Below, piece after piece: positions 5,701 to 10,638 of a stretch of DNA of 10,638 bases; the first letter of the stretch is position 1, and each line of letters starts with the position of its first letter. The DNA is from Bacteroidota bacterium (lineage in GTDB: Bacteria > Bacteroidota > Bacteroidia > B-17B0 > Aurantibacillaceae). The stretch lies in assembly GCA_025359355.1 (NCBI GenBank), contig JANYGR010000337.1, positions 1 through 10,638 on the forward strand, in the 5' to 3' direction. A program made the translations under genes and the position numbers. The notes under the pieces were generated by a model that had not been told where the DNA came from, did no database searches, and saw only the letters and a list, made by a program, of their open reading frames with translations.

Positions 5701-7050
5701 TCCTGCATCAGTTGCTGTTAAGGTATAAACTGTTGTAGTGGTAGGTGATGCAACCGTCGTAATCGAGCCAGCACTTGGACTAGATGTTATTGCTGGTGCC
5801 CAAGAATAATTGACAGGAATTGTGCTTGAATTTGTAGCTGTCAACGTTGTTGATGAACCAGCACAAATAGTAACAGGGGTTGACATACTTAATGGAGATA
5901 TCGTATACATATTAACCGATAAAAACCCAGGTCCACTTCCATTGGTATATCTAAACTCAATATTATCCGAAGGAGATATAAAACCATTCCATACATTAGG
6001 ATGTGTATCACCCCAACTTAAATGCGAAAAAATAGTAACACCATTAATGAGAACATACATATAATCATCATGAGAAGTAATATCTATTTGATACAAGCCA
6101 CAAGGAATATTGGTTCTTTTATAAGCAACTGAATAATTTGTATTACCAAATGAGCAACCTGCATAAGCTAAGCCTGTAGAACCAATAGTAGCAGTACTCG
6201 GGCTAGTCAAATTATTAAACCTCGTTTGTGTATTAAAACTTAAATTATCATCCGTATAAAAACCTTGATAATTGCTTGTGAAATTATTAAAAATATTAAA
6301 ACAATAGACGTTCCAAGTTCCATTTCCAAATACGCTTGGGTTACCAGCAGCTGTATTAATCGTAATATTAGATCCATTATCAGGGCTATTAACAACAGGG
6401 CTTGAGCTAACAATTCTTATTCTATACCCTGTGCCAGCTGGAGATGCGGGAATTGTGCATGTGATTGCTGCCGCTGTTGTACTTGTTCGTGTGCCTATAG
6501 TAACTGGAGCTGCAAATGAACCTGTAGCATCTGATAATTGAACTGAATACACATTTGCCGCAGCGAAAGAGCAATTTTGTGTAAAATTTACATTAAATGA
6601 TTCTCCCTGACAATACGTTAAATTAGGAACAGTTGGGGTGCTTAGCGCCAAACCGTTGATTGTTAAATCAACACCATTAGATTGGCTGGTAAATGTTGGA
6701 TTGGATGTTAATACTCTAACTCTATATGCAGAACTAGTAGCAGTCGTATAAGGGATTGTAAAAGTGCTTCCTCCACCATTTATAGCTGTTCTTGTGCCCA
6801 AGAAAACAGGAGATGCAAAACTACCAGTAACGTCCGATAATTGAGTAGTAAAAACATTCCCAGCACCAAAATTAGAAGTTACTGAGTAATTTACAGTAAT
6901 ATTAGTACCTGCACAATAGGTAGCAGAAGCCACTGGAGCTGTAATTGTAACCGTTTGAGAAAAAGATGATAAAGAAAAAAACAATAAACCGCAAACTAAT
7001 AAAAATCGTTTTAGGTAATCTACTTTACAAGACAAATAAAAAATAGTCAT
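2512..7050 (-). CDS. Giant secreted modular protein: signal peptide, Ig-like repeats, three PA14-like modules, FN3-like region, T9SS type A sorting domain
   Basis: A 1512-residue Ser/Thr/Asn-rich surface or secreted protein. Order seen: signal peptide 1-31 (KR, hydrophobic core, cut before Gln32); two paralogous Ig-like domains (33-134, 135-233); a unit of about 311 residues present twice and begun a third time. Each unit opens with a WNVxC module (241-385, 552-700, 864-1006). The first two are followed by two Ig/PKD-like domains (389-541, 706-855) with paired cysteines and WxP / SPTxTTxYT wording like SprB/CHU_C repeats. Next come TWIGGTSTDWFTASNW (1015-1030) and a beta-rich stretch, an FN3-like domain (1336-1430, SYYRLKQVDFDGKY) and the sorting domain (1436-1512, FYPNP ... 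GIYFIKG). Known for T9SS substrates: Sec export, then outer-membrane passage with removal of the C-terminal domain. No catalytic domain was recognised, so adhesion or glycan binding is inferred. ATG 7050 is the only start that keeps the signal peptide. Confidence 0.93.
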   Translation of the reverse strand: MTIFYLSCKVDYLKRFLLVCGLLFFSLSSFSQTVTITAPVASATYCAGTNITVNYSVTSNFGAGNVFTTQLSDVTGSFASPVFLGTRTAINGGGSTFTIPYTTATSSAYRVRVLTSNPTFTSQSNGVDLTINGLALSTPTVPNLTYCQGESFNVNFTQNCSFAAANVYSVQLSDATGSFAAPVTIGTRTSTTAAAITCTIPASPAGTGYRIRIVSSSPVVNSPDNGSNITINTAAGNPSVFGNGTWNVYCFNIFNNFTSNYQGFYTDDNLSFNTQTRFNNLTSPSTATIGSTGLAYAGCSFGNTNYSVAYKRTNIPCGLYQIDITSHDDYMYVLINGVTIFSHLSWGDTHPNVWNGFISPSDNIEFRYTNGSGPGFLSVNMYTISPLSMSTPVTICAGSSTTLTATNSSTIPVNYSWAPAITSSPSAGSITTVASPTTTTVYTLTATDAGTTTCSYNNTITVTVNPIPTTTASSTSSLICSGSNSATLTASGAATYTWSPSAGLTTVNGYSTVANPTTTTVYTVSGSNNCAIVTATVTVNAQMQPALSPTTFGNGFWNVFCYNTPGTYTSTTNMSDYYGFYTENNLSFLSSNRWGTSLAPSSANASSGLAYQGCTIGVDYHSTISKRTNFTCGYYQMDISYHDDGVTVFVNGVQVFQHIGCCDVHTNIWTGFLGSTSTVEIRHQEGSGGSGIGANFILVPYPVLNPPVTICAGTSASLTASPYIVGANYVWGPAASLTVTTTGTLVPASPTVGTNYTCTVTDPVTTCSAAASVSVSVNPLPTTTVSPTTGTINCAAQQYTLTAGGASTYSWSPSTGLSATTGNSVIASPTITTIYTVTGNNNCSSVDATTTITVIPLLAQTAYTNVWNVFCHNNTTLSNYYGYYTENGSAPSGYDFATATRWSSVTAVPSNANATNGQAYIGCTMPSSNYSMSFKRTGFTCGTYSIICNSNDDGITLFIDGVQLATRATSASSVILWVGALNQNSQVEFQLVQTTGTSGLSVKFTPAAATPSLSTWIGGTSTDWFTASNWCGSGVPTLTIDALIPNSKPQFMPVINAIGAACRSLTITAASPAVGPTAALPAASLTISGANSLDVYGDWVNNGSFNSGSGTVNILGATSTSIICPSSQTFYNLVINKSGANTIAIPSGTLQIANAMTFVGGIVNQNSLLRFLNGSSTSGANNSSYVNGQVNKVGTQVFTFPVGASNFYRPISITAPSIATDHFTAQYFMADPSPPYTYSSKDATIDHISRCEYWILNRTGGSSNVSVTLTWNSTSCGVNSLSDLIVARWDAGQVKWKDEGNGGTTGNTTTGSIVSGAPVTNFSPFTLASRTYLNPLPIELMYFNCSYTKSSNNLSWTTASESNNDHFDVERSLDGLNFEVIGKKKGAGNSLTKMEYSFFDQNSPTGISYYRLKQVDFDGKYKYSETCAITNNGTEGVSFYPNPVRNDLTIDLENLKANTISVTDVSGRLIQVKTTIIDSKMVIDCTGLADGIYFIKGIIGTKEFVNKFTVQK
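2761..3045 (-). other. FN3-like domain before the sorting signal
   Basis: Residues 1336-1430: LPIELMYFNC, LSWTTASESNNDHFDVERS, DGLNFEVIGKKKGAGNS, SYYRLKQVDFDGKYKYSE. This beta-sandwich is very common just ahead of T9SS sorting domains in Bacteroidota, where it acts as a linker or spacer. Confidence 0.85.
4033..4461 (-). repeat. PA14-like three-cysteine module, copy C (residues 864-1006), the most diverged
   Basis: Seen: YTNVWNVFCHN, YYGYYTENG, GQAYIGCTMP, FKRTGFTCGTY, SNDDGITLFIDGVQLA, VEFQLVQTTGTSG. Cys871, 923 and 941 are kept with the same 18-residue spacing of the last two, and DDG is intact. It lacks the opening GNG and the aromatic QH after the VNG strand, and it is followed by the WIGG...W region instead of Ig domains. 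Confidence 0.75.
4486..4935 (-). repeat. Ig/PKD-like domain pair following module B
   Basis: Residues 706-855, the counterpart of 389-541. The first domain has TICAG (Cys711), YVWGPAASL and SPTVGTNYTCTVTD, and ends after Cys767. The second has INCAAQQ (Cys794), YSWSPSTGL and SPTITTIYTVTG, and ends after Cys843. No such pair follows module C. Confidence 0.8.
4951..5397 (-). repeat. PA14-like three-cysteine module, copy B (residues 552-700)
   Basis: Seen: FGNGFWNVFCYN, YYGFYTENNLSF, GLAYQGCTIG, SKRTNFTCGYY, YHDDGVTVFVNGVQVF, NIWTGFL, VEIRHQEGSGGSG. The cysteines 561, 614 and 632 match copy A, and the 614-632 spacing is identical to that in A and C. This copy fits PA14 best (DDG, strand, NG). 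It carries an extra Cys pair at 661-662 not found in the other copies. Confidence 0.8.
5428..5886 (-). repeat. Ig/PKD-like domain pair following module A
   Basis: Residues 389-541 hold two domains of about 75 residues. The first has TICAG (Cys396), YSWAP and SPTTTTVYTLTATD, and ends after Cys454. The second has LICSG (Cys480), YTWSPSAGL and NPTTTTVYTVSG, and ends after Cys530. Cysteines near the first and last strands of each suggest a disulfide. This wording is typical of SprB-like adhesins of gliding Bacteroidota. Confidence 0.8.
5896..6330 (-). repeat. PA14-like three-cysteine module, copy A (residues 241-385)
   Basis: Seen: FGNGTWNVYCFN, GFYTDDNLSF, GLAYAGCSFG, YKRTNIPCGLY, SHDDYMYVLINGVTIF, then NVWNGFI and IEFRYTNGSGPG. 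The cysteines are 250, 299 and 317. The DD (328-329) followed by a hydrophobic strand and NG resembles the calcium-binding core of PA14 lectin-like domains, although Gly of DDG is Tyr here. The fold assignment is inference; the repeat itself is plain. Confidence 0.75.
6352..6954 (-). repeat. Tandem pair of paralogous Ig-like domains near the N-terminus
   Basis: Residues 33-134 and 135-233 repeat one pattern. Each opens with a xTYCxG turn (Cys46, Cys147). Each then has NVxxxQLSDxTGSFAxPVxxGTRT (65-88 and 166-189), a TIP turn (98-100, 199-201), YRVRV or YRIRI (109-113, 209-213), and closes with LTIN or ITIN. The near-identity of the QLSD...GTRT segments points to tandem duplication. These differ in type from the WxP Ig/PKD-like domains further along. 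Confidence 0.8.
6958..7050 (-). other. Signal peptide of the giant secreted protein
   Basis: Residues 1-31. A long n-region ends in Lys14-Arg15, followed by the hydrophobic run FLLVCGLLFFSL and SSFS before Gln32. SxFS followed by Gln is a frequent signal peptidase I site in Bacteroidota. Cys20 is not in a good lipobox (LLVC, then G), so a lipoprotein is unlikely. Confidence 0.85.
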
Positions 7051-7363
7051 AATTTTAAGAATTTATTAATTAACTAAATTTATGTAATATTTTTGTAATT
7101 TTGAAATAAAACACATACTTATTCGACTAAAACGCACGAATAAACGATTAATTAACGTAGACATTACATTCCCACGATTCTTCAAATTATTTATTAAAAA
7201 AATTCAACCAATTTTATCCGAAACATTTACATCTACTTGATAACATACTATTTTTCCAATGCTGGAACAAAAGGTTTAATTGCGAAAAGTTCTCAATAAT
7301 TTTAATCCAACTCTTAGATATTCATTATCTTTACCTAAAGCGTTCGTCGCTTATTTATTTTAT
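7051..7363. other. Divergent intergenic region between the giant secreted protein and rnr
   Basis: 313 bp, very A/T-rich, no RNA gene or convincing coding frame. It must hold the promoters of both flanking genes. Seen: a -7-like box for rnr at 7326-7333; two overlapping TANNTTTG matches on the plus strand (7088-7095 and 7096-7103) without a -33 TTG; TAAATTTA on the minus strand (7075-7082), a one-mismatch -7 box that would give a leader of about 18 nt for the secreted protein; and an exact 10-bp direct repeat ATTAATTAAC at 7065-7074 and 7147-7156. The repeats may be chance in such A/T-rich DNA. Confidence 0.5.
7326..7334 (+). promoter_or_regulatory. Likely -7 promoter box of rnr (TATCTTTAC)
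   Basis: TATCTTTAC differs by one base from the Bacteroidota -7 form TANNTTTG/TATCTTTGC. Transcription starting about 7 nt downstream (near 7340) would give a leader of about 24 nt before ATG 7364, which is normal in this phylum. No clear TTG lies at the expected -33 distance, so it is a moderate call. It helps decide the rnr start, because an upstream TTG at 7280 would not be transcribed from it. Confidence 0.45.
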
Positions 7364-9583
7364 ATGGCAAAATCAAAAAAACAATCCAAACGTTATTTAT
7401 TCGAAGAAGTATTAACGTTTTTAAAACATAACTCCGAAAAATCCTTTAATTACAAGCAACTTGGCTCTGCCATGGAAATTGACAATGAAGGCGATCGTTT
7501 TGCATTACTTGAAACTCTTGAAGAATTAAAACACCAAGGTTTTGTTGATGAAAAAGAAATCGGCAAATACCAAGTGAAAGATGTAAAAACATATCAATCC
7601 GGCACTATTGATTTCACAACCAATGGATCATCTTATGTTATTATTTCACCTGAAGTACCTGATGTGTTTATTCCATTTGGAAAAAGCAAAGATGCTTTTC
7701 ATGGCGATTTAGTAAAAGTAAATATTTTCAATCGCAGAGGTAACAGTAAACCAGAAGGTGAAGTGATTGAAGTGATCAAACGAGCCAAAACACGCTTTGT
7801 TGGTACGATTCAGATTACCCCAAAATTTGCTTTTGTTGTTCCTGATTTCATGAAACTACATGTTGATTTCTTTATCAAATCAGAAGATACGCTTGGTGCT
7901 AAAAATGGACAAAAAGTTTTAATTGAATTTGAAAAATGGGAAAAAGGTACCGGTAATCCCAATGCAAAAGTCATTGAAGTATTAGGAAATGCAGGCGAGC
8001 ATGAAACGGAGATGCATGCTATCATGGCCCAATTTGGCTTGCCAATGGTGTTTGCGCCTGAGGTAGAAGCGGCAGCTAAAAAATTAGCTACCGAAATTAC
8101 ATCTGAAGAAATTGCAAAACGCAGGGACTTTAGAGGTATCACGACGTTTACCATTGACCCTGTTGATGCAAAAGATTTTGATGATGCGCTTTCCATTCAA
8201 AAATTAGAAAATGGAAATTGGGAAATAGGTGTTCACATTGCAGATGTGACGCATTATTTAAAACCAAATACTATTTTAGATAAAGAGGCTGTAAATCGCG
8301 CTACATCAGTATACTTGGTAGATCGTTGTGTGCCTATGTTACCAGAAGTATTAAGTAATTTCGCTTGTTCGTTACGACCACACGAAGAAAAATATTGCTT
8401 TAGTGCTGTGTTTGAAATGGACGATGAAGGACAAATACAAAATCAATGGTTTGGTAAAACGGTTATTTTTAGTGATAGACGTTTTAGTTATGAAGAAGTA
8501 CAATTAATTATTGAAACTCATCAAGGTGATTATGTCGATGAAATTTTAACCTTAGATCGATTAGCAAAAATTTTAAGAAAAGAACGTACTTCTAAAGGTT
8601 CAATCTTTTTTGATAAAGCGGAAGTGAAATTTACCTTAGATGATGCAGGGGCACCAACTGGCGTGTATTTTAAAACTCAAAAAGACGCGCATAAATTAAT
8701 TGAAGATTTCATGTTACTTGCCAATAAAAAAGTTGCCGAGTTTTTAGGGAAACCTAAACGCGATGAATCTCAACAAGGACAAGGTAAAAAGAAAGAGTCT
8801 GGTAAAGAAGGAAATGCAGTTGTGTATCGTGTGCATGATGTGCCAAAAGACGATAAATTAATGGAGTTAAATAATTTTGTTGCTCGTTTCGGGTATTCGG
8901 TAGCCGTTGGTAATAAACAAAAAACAGCACAATCAATTAATAAATTATTAGTTGATGTAAAAGATAAGAAAGAACAAAGCATGATTGAGTTGTTAGCCGT
9001 ACGAAGTATGCCAAAGGCTATATATACAACTAAAAACACAGGTCATTATGGTTTAGGTTTTGATTATTACACACACTTTACCTCTCCTATCCGTCGTTAT
9101 CCTGACGTCATGGTGCATCGATTATTAGAAGCTAAATTAGAACACCAGATGTATTTAAAAGCGGATGAATTGGAGCAGTTATGTAAACATTCATCAGACA
9201 TGGAAAAACTGGCTGCTGAAGCAGAACGTGCATCTATTAAATACAAACAAGTAGAATATTTGACTGATAAAATCGGACAAGAATTTAAAGGGGTTATTAG
9301 TGGTGTTACTGAGTATGGGTTATTTGTAGAAATTATCGAAAACAAATGTGAAGGCATGATTCGCGTTCGCGACATGAAAGATGATAGCTATAGTTTTGAT
9401 GCTGATAACTACCGTATGGTGGGCCGTAGAACTGGCCGCATTTATTCTTTAGGAGATAATGTAAACATTATTGTACGACGTGCTGATTTGGTAAAAAAAC
9501 AATTAGATTTTGAATTTGTGAATGCAACTCCTGTTAAGCAAGAGGTCATCAGAAATGAAAAGCGTTATAAGAAGAGGAAGTAG
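7364..9583 (+). CDS. rnr: Ribonuclease R (RNB-family 3'-5' exoribonuclease)
   Basis: A processive cytoplasmic exoribonuclease that degrades structured RNA, rRNA and mRNA from the 3' end. From ATG 7364 it has 739 residues. Order: basic N-terminus MAKSKKQSKR and winged-helix-like region (about 10-72); cold-shock domains about 79-125 and 145-205; RNB catalytic domain about 253-590 with the metal-binding aspartates 265, 271, 273 and 274 in TIDPVDAKDFDDALS; HFTSPIRRYPDVMVHR (571-586) with the RNA-contacting arginines; an S1 domain about 636-716 (GVISGVTEYGLFVEI); and a basic tail RNEKRYKKRK. The HTH, two CSDs and basic tail indicate RNase R rather than RNase II. A TTG 84 nt upstream would add 28 residues unlike RNase R and would run through the probable promoter. 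A Lys/Gln/Ser-rich insert lies at 462-483. All catalytic residues are intact. Confidence 0.96.
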   Translation: MAKSKKQSKRYLFEEVLTFLKHNSEKSFNYKQLGSAMEIDNEGDRFALLETLEELKHQGFVDEKEIGKYQVKDVKTYQSGTIDFTTNGSSYVIISPEVPDVFIPFGKSKDAFHGDLVKVNIFNRRGNSKPEGEVIEVIKRAKTRFVGTIQITPKFAFVVPDFMKLHVDFFIKSEDTLGAKNGQKVLIEFEKWEKGTGNPNAKVIEVLGNAGEHETEMHAIMAQFGLPMVFAPEVEAAAKKLATEITSEEIAKRRDFRGITTFTIDPVDAKDFDDALSIQKLENGNWEIGVHIADVTHYLKPNTILDKEAVNRATSVYLVDRCVPMLPEVLSNFACSLRPHEEKYCFSAVFEMDDEGQIQNQWFGKTVIFSDRRFSYEEVQLIIETHQGDYVDEILTLDRLAKILRKERTSKGSIFFDKAEVKFTLDDAGAPTGVYFKTQKDAHKLIEDFMLLANKKVAEFLGKPKRDESQQGQGKKKESGKEGNAVVYRVHDVPKDDKLMELNNFVARFGYSVAVGNKQKTAQSINKLLVDVKDKKEQSMIELLAVRSMPKAIYTTKNTGHYGLGFDYYTHFTSPIRRYPDVMVHRLLEAKLEHQMYLKADELEQLCKHSSDMEKLAAEAERASIKYKQVEYLTDKIGQEFKGVISGVTEYGLFVEIIENKCEGMIRVRDMKDDSYSFDADNYRMVGRRTGRIYSLGDNVNIIVRRADLVKKQLDFEFVNATPVKQEVIRNEKRYKKRK

Positions 9584-9606
9584 AATTTTAAAAAACGAAA
9601 AATAGT

Positions 9607-10281
9607 TTGAAAAAAATAATTCTAGTTTTGTTAATTCTAATTTCAAAAGTAATTTTCTCTCAAGAAATACGGAATGAATGGAAAGAAGATTTGAAATTAT
9701 GGATTAATACTCCTCCATTAGCCTTAATTGATATGTTTGCCGGACCATCATACAGATTAGGCTTTGAGTTTAAATTACATAGAAATGTGTCACTTTCTTT
9801 AGAGGCGGGTAAGTACTATAGTTACGATGTTAAAGGGGGCTTAGCTCTTCCTCAAGAAGGAATACATGGATTTATTATTAGACCGGAAATAAAGTTTTAT
9901 TTGAATGATGAGAAAAAAACAATAGGTAATTATATTGCTTTAGAATATTTACATAAAGAAATAACCTTTAATTATAGCGATAGTATAGCTATAAAGCCAA
10001 TGCCAACTTACGAAAAAACCTACACCATCTATAAAGCAATTAATTGTTTTTCGTTTAAATATGGTGAAGTAAGTATAATAAAAAAACATTTTGTTTTTGA
10101 ATGGTATGTTGGGGCAGGTATTAGAATTGCAAAAGGTAATACCAACTTAACTGATGATGAACAAACCCATATACTGACTGGTGAACATCATGGTGACATA
10201 ATTGGTGGAGGACAGAGAGCCCCAACTTACATACTCCCTAATTTGAATTTCGGAATTAAACTTGGTTACAAAATAAAGTAA
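9607..10281 (+). CDS. Small secreted protein, predicted outer-membrane beta-barrel (unrecognised family)
   Basis: 224 residues, of which 1-18 are a signal peptide: MKKIILVLLILISKVIFS, cut before Gln19. TTG 9607 is the only possible start, because an in-frame stop lies at 9589-9591 with no ATG or GTG between; the signal peptide begins exactly there. The mature part alternates polar and hydrophobic residues in aromatic-rich strands (SYRLGFEFKL, VSLSLEAGKYYSY, IRPEIKFYL, YIALEYLHKEI, FVFEWYVGAGIRIA, NLNFGIKLGYKIK) and ends like a barrel strand. That fits a small 8-10-stranded outer-membrane barrel, DUF3575-like, but I do not recognise a precise family. It follows rnr by 23 nt on the same strand and may share its transcript; a functional link is not evident. 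Confidence 0.75.
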   Translation: MKKIILVLLILISKVIFSQEIRNEWKEDLKLWINTPPLALIDMFAGPSYRLGFEFKLHRNVSLSLEAGKYYSYDVKGGLALPQEGIHGFIIRPEIKFYLNDEKKTIGNYIALEYLHKEITFNYSDSIAIKPMPTYEKTYTIYKAINCFSFKYGEVSIIKKHFVFEWYVGAGIRIAKGNTNLTDDEQTHILTGEHHGDIIGGGQRAPTYILPNLNFGIKLGYKIK

Positions 10282-10316
10282 GTTTAACGTACAGGCTATG
10301 GTAAATGTTTAATGGA

Positions 10317-10638
10317 CTATTTTCTCAAATAACTATACTGAAAGTATTTTCGGAAAGAGTAGATGGGGTTTTCAATAGCGTAATAAGAGAGTGTTGCTAA
10401 GATCAGTAAAAACAAGGCATTGATGGCATAGATGATTGGTGATGTTGGCATTATGATGCTGGATTTTTCAAACAAGTATGTTGTAAAATCAGGAATTAAA
10501 TTATGGTACACATATAAGCCATAACCTATTTTACCTATGTATAAACATAATTTATTTTCGAGAAAGAACTTGGCAACACCGCCTATGCCATTGGAAGCAT
10601 AATACACAAAAGCCATACTAAATAATGCAGCAGAAGGT
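10317..10638 (-). CDS. Acyltransferase 3 family membrane protein, C-terminal end (5' end outside window)
   Basis: The last 107 complete codons of a membrane acyltransferase; the frame stays open through the right edge, so the Met codon at 10616 is internal. Seen: hydrophobic segment PSAALFSMAFVYYASNG, then FLENKLCLYIGKIGYGLYVYHNLI, which is the conserved C-terminal motif of the OafA/YrhL-type family (L-x-x-GKISYGLYLYH), another membrane segment YAINALFLLILATLSYYAIENP, and a basic tail FRKYFQYSYLRK. Such enzymes move acetyl or other acyl groups onto cell-surface sugars across the inner membrane. The substrate is unknown. It converges with the barrel-protein gene, leaving 35 bp between stop codons with no clear terminator hairpin. 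The YAIENP motif supports the family strongly. Confidence 0.9.
   Translation of the reverse strand, partial: PSAALFSMAFVYYASNGIGGVAKFFLENKLCLYIGKIGYGLYVYHNLIPDFTTYLFEKSSIIMPTSPIIYAINALFLLILATLSYYAIENPIYSFRKYFQYSYLRK

Noticed and set aside
5810..6064. 84-codon open frame opposite the giant gene
   Set aside because: It is an antisense shadow of the Ig and PA14-like repeat coding region with no family features and no start context.
4033..6330. CRISPR-like or tandem DNA repeat array
   Set aside because: The periodicity is about 933 bp at protein level with diverged DNA, inside one continuous coding frame with a clear domain meaning.
7088..7103. Two overlapping TANNTTTG promoter matches on the plus strand
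   Set aside because: No TTG at the -33 distance, they lie 260 bp before the rnr start, and matches are expected by chance in such T-rich DNA.
7810..8196. 128-codon and other open frames opposite rnr (also 8754-9039 and 9097-9375)
   Set aside because: They mirror the conserved RNase R domains, their translations show no recognisable motif, and rnr is certain.

Overview
The window is low-GC DNA of a member of the Bacteroidota. The signs are a very large secreted protein with a type IX secretion (T9SS) C-terminal signal, CHU_C/SprB-like Ig repeats, a -7-like box close to TATCTTTG, A/T-rich gene starts without Shine-Dalgarno sites, and one TTG start in front of a clear signal peptide. A flavobacterial or related lineage is plausible, but the sequence alone does not fix the genus.

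Layout. Positions 1-1907 (+) are the distal end of a histidine operon: the 3' part of hisA, then hisF, then a bifunctional hisIE. Together these carry out the middle steps of histidine synthesis, from PR-ATP to imidazole-glycerol phosphate and AICAR. Both gaps between the genes look scarred. The hisA-hisF gap holds a 19-codon stub that resembles the N-terminus of the four-helix-bundle (23S rRNA intervening-sequence) protein family. The hisF-hisIE gap holds a 16-bp imperfect inverted repeat and an exact 8-bp tandem duplication. A GNAT acetyltransferase (1933-2493, +) follows hisIE by 25 nt.

Positions 2512-7050 (-) are one 1512-residue secreted modular protein, converging on the GNAT gene. It has a signal peptide, two tandem Ig-like domains, then a unit of about 311 residues (a PA14-like, three-cysteine module plus two Ig/PKD-like domains) present twice and started a third time. 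After that come a WxGxxSxDW-type beta region, an FN3-like domain and the T9SS type A sorting domain. It is probably a cell-surface or secreted adhesin or carbohydrate-binding protein. It is the most unusual object here.

Positions 7051-7363 are a 313-bp divergent intergenic region. It is followed by rnr (RNase R, best start 7364, +) and, 23 nt later, a small predicted outer-membrane beta-barrel protein (9607-10281, TTG start). The right edge holds the C-terminal end of an acyltransferase-3 family membrane protein on the minus strand.

No tRNA, rRNA, CRISPR array, insertion sequence or phage gene was seen. I found no complete new defence or mobile system. The candidates for novelty are the three-cysteine PA14-like module with its 311-residue periodicity and the scars in the his operon.
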